The notes under the pieces are model-generated. The model ran no database searches and was not told the origin of the DNA. It worked only from the letters and a program-made list of their open reading frames with translations. The translations under genes and the position numbers were made by a program. A stretch of 64,000 nucleotides of DNA from Centrapalus pauciflorus (Eukaryota; Streptophyta; Magnoliopsida; Asterales; Asteraceae), in the NCBI GenBank assembly GCA_020465985.1, contig JAANYP010001163.1, forward strand, positions 12,501 through 76,500, written 5' to 3'. Shown here piece by piece: positions 55,188 to 64,000 of the stretch; within the stretch, counting starts at the first letter, position 1; every line of letters starts with the position of its first letter.

Positions 55188-56367
55188 ATGTCTCGTGAAG
55201 CTCTTGTCCTCGAATACGAGAACAGACCACCTGTTCTGTATCCTGATGAGTATGAGCAATGGAAGTCCCGGTTCCTAAAGTTTGTTGGTATGCAACCCAA
55301 TGGAAACATTATGCTTTAATCCATCTCTCAGGGCCTCGTTATCTAATATCGGGAAATAGATGCTAGATACGAGGCTGACCCCCTGTACTCGCATCAAAGG
55401 TTGAAAGGGAACCCGCAAATGATGCCGAGCGAGACAGGCAACATGCAGACAAGAGGGTCGAATATTTGATCTATCAGGCCCTACCCACTGATATCTTAGT
55501 CGGAGTAGACGACAAAATGTCTGCTAAAGAAATGTGGAATGAGTTAGAATTCAAATGCTTTGGGCAGATCTAGATGACCGAGCAAAAATTGAGGAAGCTA
55601 AGGCTAAGTTCACAGAATTCCGGGCCAAAGACGGGGAGTCGCTGCAGGCTACATTTACTAGGTTCTGTGCAGTCCTGAATGCATTGAACAAACAACACAT
55701 AAAAAAGGACAAGGATGACATAAACATCCTGTTCTTTTCAGCCTTAGTCCCCGAGTGGCAGATTGCATGCCGAGCCACACGACACGTCTTGAACATTCCC
55801 GAAGTATCAATCAATGTGGTGTTTAAAGAGCTGAAAAGGTATCAGGGTGATGTGGACCAATAGAAACAGATGGCAAATCAACTCGCATCCCTGTTACTAT
55901 CTGCCAACACCGGCATCAAACCCAATGATTCCCTGGCGTTAATCTCAAACAAGACCATTCCCACAACATCTTATGCTCAAGGTTCCTTTTCTTTCCAGTG
56001 CCGATATGCTTCTCCTTCGCATGAGATAATAGACGAGGAAGAAGCAACGATTCAGGAACAGATAGCCTTACGGACAAATCGTCTCCAACAACAATGTTTT
56101 TCCAGCAAGACTAATAATCAGCTCCGTTACTACACCGGTCCGCGGCGGTACTCGGATGAAAGAAGAGATGACAAACGAGATGATTATCATAGGGACGACT
56201 ATCGCAGGGACGATAGGGATGATCGAGGATACGACAACCATAGGGACTATCGGGATGACCGCTGTTATGAAAGGCGAGACGATAAGCGAGATGATTGTCG
56301 GGATGACCGACGCGACTATGATCGAAGGGATGATCGTCATGATGAACGCAGGTCCTCTACTAACTAA
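55188..56367 (+). pseudogene. Gag of the second copia element, broken
   Basis: The likely start at 55188 encodes MSREALVLEYENRPPVLYPD and EYEQWKSRFLKFVG, with a stop near 55317. Later frames hold PTDILVGVDDKMSAKEMWNE and, at about 55,555-55,863, DGESLQATFTRFCAVLNALN and FSALVPEWQIACRATR, the usual copia gag (UBN2) motifs. A final segment (55,870-56,367) ends in a run of Arg-Asp-Asp repeats instead of a zinc knuckle. Frameshifts and several stops prevent a complete product. The N-terminal style differs from the SIRE gag at 28.6-31.4 kb. Confidence 0.7.
56150..56350 (+). repeat. Arg-Asp-Asp coding minisatellite
   Basis: Degenerate tandem units of GATGAC/AGGGACGAC coding for RRDD/YRDDR on the plus strand at the end of the gag. 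Another frame stays open across it by chance and joins pol. Confidence 0.8.
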
Positions 56368-58622
56368 GCTTTTATTTGTGCAGAGCAACCACAGGTTACC
56401 TCATAAAACAAGATGGCATTTGGACAGTGGATGCTCTAGGCACATGACAGGCAATTCTGAGTGCTTGTCAAATTTCAAAGGCTTTGATGGAGGATTTGTT
56501 GCATTTGGAGGCAACTCCAAAGGAGGTAAGGTTACAGGTAAAGGTACTGTTAATGCATGCAACATGATTTTCAATGATGTTTTGTATGTTGAACAACTTA
56601 AGTATAATTTATTAAGTGTCTCTCAAATCTGTGACAAACAAAACATTGTTTTGTTTACAGATTCTGAGTGCATTGTCCTTTCAAAGGATTTCAAAATTCC
56701 TGAAAATCTTGTTTTACTAAGAACACCAAGAAAGGACAATGTCTACTGTTTGGACACAGATCTTTTATCCAAATCAAATACTTTAAGCTGTTTGATATCC
56801 AAAGCATCATCCAATGAGTCTGCTCTTTGGCATAGAAGGATGTGTCACATGAACTTCAAGTCCATGAACGTTTTAGTCAAAAAGAATCTGGTAAGAGGTT
56901 TACCACAAAAGGAGTTCATATGTGATGATCATTGTGTAGCATGCCTTAAAGGCAAGCAACACAAAACTTCTCATATGGCCAAAGAAATAAATTCAATCTC
57001 ATCTGCTCTTCAGCTGATTCATATGGATCTGTTTGGTCCAACATCTGTTTTGAGTTTGAATAAAAGAGCTTACTGTTTAGTTATTGTTGATGATTTCACC
57101 AGATTTACTTGGGTTTACTTTCTTAGGTCTAAAGATGAAACTGCTGAGCTAGTTAAGTCATTTATTCTTAAGATAGAAAACCAATCCAACTCAAAAGTTA
57201 AGGTGATAAGATCAGACAATGGAACTGAATTTAAAAATCACATTCTAAACAGTTTTTGTGAGTCCAAAGGTATTGGTAGACAATATAGTGCACCAAGAAC
57301 ACCACAGCAAAATGGTGTAGCTGAAAGAAAGAACAGAACAATAATTGAGGCTGCTAGAATAATGTTAGCTGATTCAAAACTGCCAATGACTTTCTGGGCA
57401 GAAGCTGTTAATACAGCCTGTTATGTTCTGAATAGGGTTCAGGTTGTTCAATCACAAGGGAAAACTCCTTATGAGTTATTCCATAATAGAATACCCTTAG
57501 TAGCCTTTTTCAAGTCATTTGGTTGTCCATGCACCATTCTTCACACTAAGACTCACTTAGGGAAGTTTGAGAGTAAGGCTGAAGAAGGATTCTTTGTAGG
57601 ATACTCAAATCAAAGCAAAGCCTATAGAGTATATATCAGTGTGTCTAAAACCATTGAAGAAAGTGCCAATGTTGAATTTAATGAAAATACTGCAAATATC
57701 AAAGGCACTGGTCCTGATTGGTTGTTTGACTTGGATTCACTAACAAATTCTATGAGCTTTGTTGAGTATACTGCAGAAGCTGATGCATACAGGTTTGAAG
57801 CTGCCAACACAAATTCTCATGCTGCCAATACAAATTCTCAAGCTGTTGGCACAAAGTTTCAAACTGCTGCAGATTCAACCACATGGGATGAATACGTCAC
57901 TCTTCCACTTCTGTCATGTGACCCTCCAGGGGTTCTGAATGCTCAACATGATACAAATATAGACACTAAAGTGCCACTCCCAAGTCCTGAGAAAACAGCT
58001 CCAACACAAAAGGAAACAGTCCCAGATTCAAGTCAAGCTGTTCCAGAAGCTGAACCATCCACTGGTCCTGATGGAGATGATACAAATCTTGGATCCTCTT
58101 TTCAGACAGAAAGAGAGCCTACACTCAGAGTTCACAAGTATCATCCTCTCTATCAAATACTGGGTGATCCAAGTACACCTGTACAAACAAGGAAAATGGT
58201 TCACAATGAAACTGCTGCTGCTGAACAAACAGTTTCTGAATTCAGTCTAGCTGCTTTTGAACATGCCTGTTTCATGTCTCAGCTAGAACCTAAAAAGGCA
58301 TCAGAAGCATTGAAAGATTCATCCTGGATTGAGGCAATGCACGAAGAGCTTCTACAGTTCAAAATTCAGAATGTATGGACACTGGTTGATCTTCCTAAAG
58401 GAAAGAGAGCAATTGGTACAAGATGGGTGTTCAGAAACAAGAAAGATGAGAGAGGGATAGTCATCAAGAATAAAGCAAGGCTAGTAGCACAAGGGTACAC
58501 TCCAGAAGAAGGCATAGATTATGATGATGTATTTGCTCCAGTGGCAAGAATTGAAGCCATTAGACTATTTTTGGCCTATGCAAGCTTCAAAGGTTTTAAA
58601 GTGTATCAAATGGATGTGAAGT
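56368..58622 (+). pseudogene. SIRE-like copia pol, first part, split by a solo LTR
   Basis: The open frame encodes protease WHLDSGCSRHMTGN, GAG-pre-integrase ALWHRRMCHMNFKSMNVLV with CVACLKGKQ, integrase LIHMDLFGPTSVLSLN, VIRSDNGTEF and PQQNGVAERKNRTIIEAA (D-D-E present), a variable linker, and the start of reverse transcriptase (TRWVFRNKKDERGIVIKN) up to VYQMDVK. There a solo LTR interrupts the frame after its target site GAAGT. Upstream the frame is not the gag frame. A T-rich GTGCAG near 56,375 looks like a splice acceptor. The coding content is well preserved, so the breakage is mainly the insertion. It would encode replication enzymes of the copia particle. Confidence 0.88.
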
Positions 58623-59291
58623 TGTCAGGATCTAAAACTAATTAACCAAGACTAACTGATTTGAATATATCAGAGTATAAATCAATAATCTTGCTTTGAA
58701 TCAAAGTTTAATTAAGAAGTTTGCGGAATAACACTTAATTATTTTAACAAAAGCTTTCAGAATAAATAGCAGATAAACACAATAAATAATCAAGACTGTT
58801 TGTATTGCTGATCTCAATGGTTACAATCACCTCTAATCTGTTTGATTAGACGAAGAAAACAGACTATTCTTTGGGTTTTACAACCTTAGAGGCTTATGAA
58901 AACTTAAAACAAAAAGCAATTACAGACTCGAATATGCAGAAAACTCTTATACAATAGAAAGACCTATTCTATGTATTTATATTGCTTTTTGATATGTTTC
59001 CTTGAAGAACTATGACTTTTCTGATAGTAGATATGCTGGAATCTTCGTGTATATATCTTTTCCTGAAAATCAGCACTTTCTGTTTATGAAACTGTTGAGC
59101 AGCTTGAATCACTTGACAGCATGAACAGAGCAGCTCGAGTTGATTTGCTCTGGCAGCTTGAACTTTTACACTGGCAGCTCGAGTTTCTTCAACTAGCAGC
59201 ATGAACTTTGGATTTACATATAAACTCTACTAACAGTTTGAGAAGTCTAACTAACAGCTTGAACCTACTTAAACTATTTCCCAACAGAAGT
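58618..59291 (-). mobile_element. Solo LTR inserted in the copia reverse transcriptase, with TSD GAAGT
   Basis: The LTR body is 58623-59286 (664 bp), starting TGTCAGGATC and ending TTTCCCAACA on the plus strand. GAAGT flanks it at 58618-58622 and 59287-59291. Its inverse start TGTTGGGAAATAGT closely matches the LTR that begins at 63,773, so it belongs to the same family in opposite orientation. It has many CAAGCTGTT / GAGCTGC words. Confidence 0.92.
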
Positions 59292-60481
59292 CTGCTTTTC
59301 TATATGGGACAATTGAAGAGGAGGTCTACGTATGTCAGCCTCCTGGTTTTGAGGACTACAAGTATCCAGACAGAGTCTACAAGCTCGACAAAGCTCTCTA
59401 TGGACTTCATCAAGCCCCCAGAGCATGGTATGACACTCTGTCATCATACCTTCTACAGAATGGGTTCAAGAGAGGCACTCTGGACAAAACACTTTTTACT
59501 AAGTCCATCAAAGTTGAGATTCTGCTTGTCCAGATCTATGTTGATGACATCATCTTTGGCTCAACAAATGATTGTTTGTGCAAAGAGTTTGAGGCATTAA
59601 TGCACAAAAAGTTTCAAAAGAGTTCAATGGGAGAACTCACTTTCTTTCTAGGATTGCAGGTTAAGCAGAAGCCCACTGGTCTCTTCATAAGTCAATCAAA
59701 GTATGTTAAAGACATACTGGAAAAGTTTGGGTATCAAGACACCAAAGCTGCAAGCACTCCAATGGATCCTCACAAGCAGCTCCATACAGACAAAGATGAC
59801 ATAGATGTAGACATTCATTTATACAGATCTCTTATAGGATCTCTTATGTATCTAACATCTTCTAGACCTGATATTACGTTTGCTGTCTGTGTGTGTGCTA
59901 GGTTTCAATGCTCTCCAAAGGATTCTCATTTGGTTGCTGTTAAGAGAATCTTTAGATATCTCAAAGGCCAACCACATTTAGGCCTATGGTATCCTAAAGA
60001 CACTCCTCTTGAACTAACAGCCTACTCTGACAGTGACTATGGAGGATGTAACATTGACAGAAAATCCACAACTGGTGGATGTCAATACTGAGGAGCAAGA
60101 CTGGTCTCTTGGCAATGCAAAAAGCAAACAACTGTTTCCACCTCATCCACTGAAGCAGAATATGTAGCAGCTGCAAGCTGTTGCTCCCAGGTAATGTGGA
60201 TTCAAAATCAATTGAGAGACTATGGTATGAACTTCTTATCCACTCCTATTTACATTGACAATTCAAGTGCAATCAGCATTGTGCAAAACCCAGTGAAATT
60301 CCCAAAAACCAAGCATATAGAAATCAGATTTCACTTTATAAGGGATTGTAATGAGAAGAAATTAATCCAAGTTACCAAAATACATACTGATGATCAGTTA
60401 GCTGATCTATTTACAAAACCTTTTGACGTAGGAAGATTCACTTTCCTGGTATCAAATATTGGTATGGTAAACATGGATTAA
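59292..60481 (+). pseudogene. SIRE-like copia pol, second part (RT end, RNase H)
   Basis: It continues the frame broken at 58,622. RT reads YKLDKALYGLHQAPRAWYDT with catalytic IYVDDIIFGST and GELTFFLGLQVKQK; RNase H reads LTAYSDSDYGG, a TGA at 60089-60091 within GGCQY-GARL, then STSSTEAEYVAAASCC and IYIDNSSAISIV. The ORF ends SNIGMVNMD at 60481. One nonsense codon and the solo LTR are the only breaks seen, so degeneration is recent. Confidence 0.88.
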
Positions 60482-60819
60482 TTTGTTTTCATTATTATCT
60501 AATTCATATGCTTATTTAAGGGGGAGTCACTGTTTCTTTAAAAGATGCCTAATTTTCAACTAACAGCTTGAGTATTTTCTCAAGCTGCTAGTTCATTTTT
60601 TCGAACTGTTAGTTATTTCACTTGATCTGTCAACATGTGCAGGTAATTTGGTAATCTCTTAAATGTGTGCGCGGGACCCAACCTTTTCAAAACCTTTAAA
60701 GGTCCCAGTTTCGTTCAGTTGTAACTGCCAGTTACATAATCTCATACAACGGCCTTGTTTTCTCTCTGAACGATTCACACACTCTTCTTTGAAACCCTAA
60801 AATCTCCGTTTAATCTTCC
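60482..60819 (+). other. Spacer with a purine-rich AAGGGGGAG and leader-like text
   Basis: Between pol and the extra ORF. AAGGGGGAG near 60,519 resembles a polypurine tract in the interior. CAAGCTGCTAGTT-like words occur again (60,578-60,615). No gene. Confidence 0.45.
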
Positions 60820-63671
60820 ATGGAGTTTGTAAAGGAACACAACTGCCTACCCTACTCTCTAAAGCACTCTGAACTTCAACCGTTCCATGACATGATGGAT
60901 TTTCTTAGACACTCCCATATCCATCATGCTCTCAATATCAATCCCACCATATACATCTCTCATATTGAGCAATTTTGGAACCGTGCTTCTGTACAAAACA
61001 TCAATGGCGTTCCTTCTCTAATATCCAAAATTGATGGCACTCCCATCACAGTAACTGAGGAATCTATTCGACATCATCTGCATCTTCAAGATGCCTCAGG
61101 TATAACAGACCTATCCCTTAATGAGTTACATACTGGTCTTCATAATATTGGATATAGGGGTCCTGCTGACTCTTTTACTTTCTTTAAAGCACACTTTCAC
61201 CTAAATGGAAATACCTTGTGCATATTATTCAGCAGTGTATTAGCCCTAAAAGAACTGGTTGGTCAGAAATTTCCTCAAATATTGCCATTGCCTTAGTGTG
61301 CTTTTCAACAGGCCAACAGTTCAACTTTTCAATTATGATTTTTCAGGGGAAGTTGAGGCATCATTCCCTAAAGAATGGGAAATTTTTGATGTACCCTAGA
61401 TTTTTGGCAGAGATAATCGCAAAAACTTGCACATCTTTTCATATACATACGAGGATACATGTTTCCCACAGGCACTCACTATCTTCTATTAAAAGGCTTT
61501 TAAAGCCAAGTGCCAATTTTTTAGTGTAGATGTTCCATTGCCTTCTGCAATGATGAACATCATTCCAAGAAACAGAGGAGAGGATCCTGAGCAGGCTCAG
61601 CCTATCATTACTGCTTCACCCCCAAGACCCTACCCACTCCTCATGATACACAAATGCCTTCTGTTCCTGTTGTTCAGCCAACATCATCACTCAAATACCT
61701 ATATAAAAGGAAAAGAGGACCAGGAGCTCCTTCCTCCTCAGTCCTCATACAAGAGCCAAGTAACCCTGTGCAGGAGGACACTTCTGCACAGAATATCCAA
61801 AGGGTACCCATTGAGGATACTCCCATCCTCACTCAGGAGGTGGACATCTCACCAGAGATAGTCCATATGGGTTCTGTGGCTGACACTACTGCTGTCTCTG
61901 CACAAGAGGCACAGGACAGTGCCAACATCATTAAGACCACACCCATGGCAACAGCAAGTGTGCAAACACCAGCTGGAAGTCCCCAGAACCAAGAACAGAG
62001 GGGCCCAGAGGTTTCTACTTCTGGTATTCATGCTAGTGATAGATCACAAGCACCACATACGTTTGCTGATCTTGAGGCTAGTCTGCAACTTATGTTATTA
62101 ACGGATCCTAAGCTGCAACCTGTTGTAGCAATGTTGGAATACCAAAAGTCCATCATTGTTGCACAGGAAGCACAACTTACTGCACTAAAACAGACAGAAG
62201 CTGCTCAGAATCAATGAATGGATTATCTTCATAAAGGGTTCACCCTCTGTGGAAATAAAATCATACAATTAGAGCGCATGATTCGAACACAATTGGCAAC
62301 GGTTGTAGGTCCTTCTGACCAAACCAATGCTTCCAAAAAGGGGGAGAATCAGGAGTTTCAAATCCCTGAATCAGTCCAAGCAGCTCCAACAGAATCAGTC
62401 CAAGCAGCTCCAACAGAATCAGTCCAAGCAGCTCCACCAGTTCAAGATTCTAGGCAAGCAGTCCCAACAACTTCTCAAGCTGTTAGCCTAGAAACTCAAG
62501 CTGCCTCTACAAGACCAACTGGAGTTGTCATAAGAGAAACAACTCAGGCTCCTAGCAGTTCAGTCCAAGCAACATCTTCTGCTACAAATGATAAGGGCAA
62601 GGGTATTCTTATTGAGTCTCCAAAGCACAAATTTTCTACTAGAGAAGCCCAGATTGCTTTTGATGCTGAGATTGCCAGAAAATTAGCAGAAGAACAAGAT
62701 CAAGAGTTAGACCAGCAAACCCAGTCCCCAATGGAAGATGATGAAACCTTAGGTGATTACCTGAGAGGGTTTGTGGTCAAGCAAGGAGAAAGGAAGAGGA
62801 AGATGCCAACAGGGCATTCAAAGGCTGAGCATAGAAGATATCTAATTAATATTGCCTTTGCAGCTGGTATCCCAAAGAAAATGGCTCAGTCCATGAGCAC
62901 AGAAAGGCTGCAAGATATCCATGACAAAGAGATGGACAAAAGAAAGAAGCCAAAGTCTCCCAAGAAGTCCAAAGATCTCAAGAACCAGTTCAAACTGGTA
63001 CAAGTGATGTTCAAACTGCTGCCAGTGCCCCTGCTCCTTCTGATCAAGCTGCTGCTTCTATTCCTGAATCAGAGTCAATGTCACAAGCAAAGCTGGATCA
63101 GGTTAAAAGGGTGTTGTTTGATCATCAACTGCAAAAGGTGATCGAGATAGAGAAATTGATAGACCAGCATGACTTTACAAAGCCTCCTATTAATTATTGG
63201 TATGCTAAGTCAATGGACAACATTGACTTAAGATTTCAGTTTGTAGTAAGAAGGGAATCTGGTCCAGAAGAAGAGTATAACAGCATCATGCATATGGATC
63301 AAAGGATGACCAGAGATGAGCTCACAACAATGCACAATGTTGGGTCTGTAACACAAGTAAGATCGGCTCTACCACAAGTAAAGCAAGCTGTCAATGATCT
63401 GAAGAGCATTGTTGATCCTGAGTCTATAAGGGAAGATATAGAGAATGCAAATACACAGGAAATGAAGATCAAGCAAGTTGATCTGTTTGTCAAATCAAAG
63501 ACTTACAGAATAAAATTTACAGATGGATCTGGTATGTTCTTCAATTTTGAATTCTATGATCTACCAAAAGCTATGTTACTCCAGATAAGATCTGTTAAGA
63601 TATCTTGTGATAGAGAAGATATGAAGAAAGAGTTTTTGAAGGCTGTAAATCAGAAACTTGCACAGTTGTAA
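60820..63671 (+). pseudogene. Extra (env-position) ORF of the second copia element, broken
   Basis: Starts MEFVKEHNCLPYSLKHSELQ at 60820. It has YISHIEQFWNRASVQNINGV, GTPITVTEESIRHHLHLQD and then, after a frameshift near 61,215, CISPKRTGWSEISSNIAIAL and FLMYPRFLAEI, a block common to extra ORFs of plant SIRE-like elements. Further pieces in other frames follow: Ser/Pro-rich segments, a single TGA at 62215-62217, an ESVQAAPT triplicate, FSTREAQIAFDAEIARKLAE, and a last frame from about 62,960 to 63,671 ending LKAVNQKLAQL. No membrane segment or catalytic site is recognised. Same position and overall design as the third ORF at 20,444-24,573. Confidence 0.7.
62368..62442 (+). repeat. 24-bp minisatellite in the extra ORF
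   Basis: GAATCAGTCCAAGCAGCTCC then AACA is repeated three times with the last unit incomplete, coding for ESVQAAPT repeats. Confidence 0.9.
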
Positions 63672-63760
63672 GTTTTTGAAAGCCTTAGTTTGTAAATAAC
63701 AGTTTACTTGTTTATTTCCTTATTTGTATAGAACTTAAAGTCTTGTGTAAAGAATTTAAG

Positions 63761-63772
63761 TTAGGCGGAGAT
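63761..63772 (+). other. Polypurine tract of the second copia element
   Basis: TTAGGCGGAGAT directly before TGTTGGGAAATAG, comparable to GGGGGAGAT in the SIRE element. Confidence 0.7.
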
Positions 63773-64000
63773 TGTTGGGAAATAGTCTAAGTAGTTCAAG
63801 CTGTTAGTTAGACTTCTCATACTGTTAGTAAAATTTCTATGTAAGTACAAAGTTCATGCTGTTAGTTGAAGAATCTCGAGCTGCTAGTGCAAAAGTTCAA
63901 GCTGCCAGAGTAAATCAAGTCAAGCTGCTCTGTTCAAGCTGTCAAGTGATTCAAGCTGCTCAACAGATTTACAAACAGAAAGTGCTGATATTCAGGAAAC
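63773..64000 (+). repeat. Start of a 3' LTR, cut by the window end
   Basis: TGTTGGGAAATAGTCTAAG and following sequence match the inverse of the solo LTR 58623-59286 over all visible 228 bp. It does not match the 331-bp LTR at 53,819. Confidence 0.85.

Noticed and set aside
54776..55278. ORFs across the copia leader
   Set aside because: They are open because of the CCGAATTCGG repeat period. The gag start at 55,188 fits better.

Overview
This is a gene-poor, transposon-dominated stretch of a flowering-plant nuclear genome, probably a eudicot. The evidence is the mix of elements: Ty1/copia SIRE-type elements with an extra ORF after pol, a chromodomain Ty3/gypsy element, an Athila-type gypsy element with a tRNA-Asp primer site, Mutator-like and CACTA-like DNA elements, MITEs, a tRNA-derived SINE and long (TA)n tracts. 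I found no intact cellular gene. The only recognisable host coding sequence is a class-3 lipase fragment captured inside a Mutator-like element near the left edge. All similarity statements come from reading the sequence and recalling protein families; no search or alignment program was run.

Layout, left to right. 1-6.6 kb is non-autonomous DNA transposons: a Pack-MULE with a perfect 9-bp target duplication (526-1626), a fold-back element with about 0.6-kb arms (1645-4143) carrying two MITE-like elements in its (TA)n core and a duplicated right arm, and a 484-bp MITE (4550-5033). 6.6-12.8 kb is a minus-strand gypsy element that keeps two long LTRs, gag and a primer site but has lost pol. 12.8 to about 17.4 kb is a plus-strand Athila-like non-autonomous element with one LTR, a tRNA-Asp primer site and a broken gag-like ORF.

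17.4-53.8 kb is an old minus-strand Athila-type host region (pol remnant at 50.0-53.8 kb plus two copies of an extra, env-position ORF) that has been split repeatedly. It carries a complete SIRE copia element (18,982-32,534, TSD CTCTC), a complete chromodomain gypsy element (32,670-40,566, TSD GTTGG) and a CACTA-like element (about 42,213-48,009). The CACTA-like element in turn holds a 2.4-kb solo LTR (TSD TATCT) and a 151-bp SINE.

53.8-64.0 kb is a plus-strand copia element with a 331-bp 5' LTR, a leader full of TTCGGACC-type repeats, a broken gag and a SIRE-like pol split by a 664-bp solo LTR (TSD GAAGT). A broken extra ORF follows, then the start of a 3' LTR that does not resemble the 5' LTR.

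Two elements look recently active because their coding frames are nearly or fully open and their LTR pairs are very similar by eye: the SIRE element at 18,982-32,534 and the chromodomain gypsy element at 32,670-40,566. Most other parts are fragments or frameshifted. The most unusual signals are the captured lipase, the recurrence of a similar extra ORF in both copia and gypsy contexts, a TTCGGACC repeat field shared by unrelated elements, a hairpin-unit array making up the CACTA-like element, and the mismatched LTRs of the last element.
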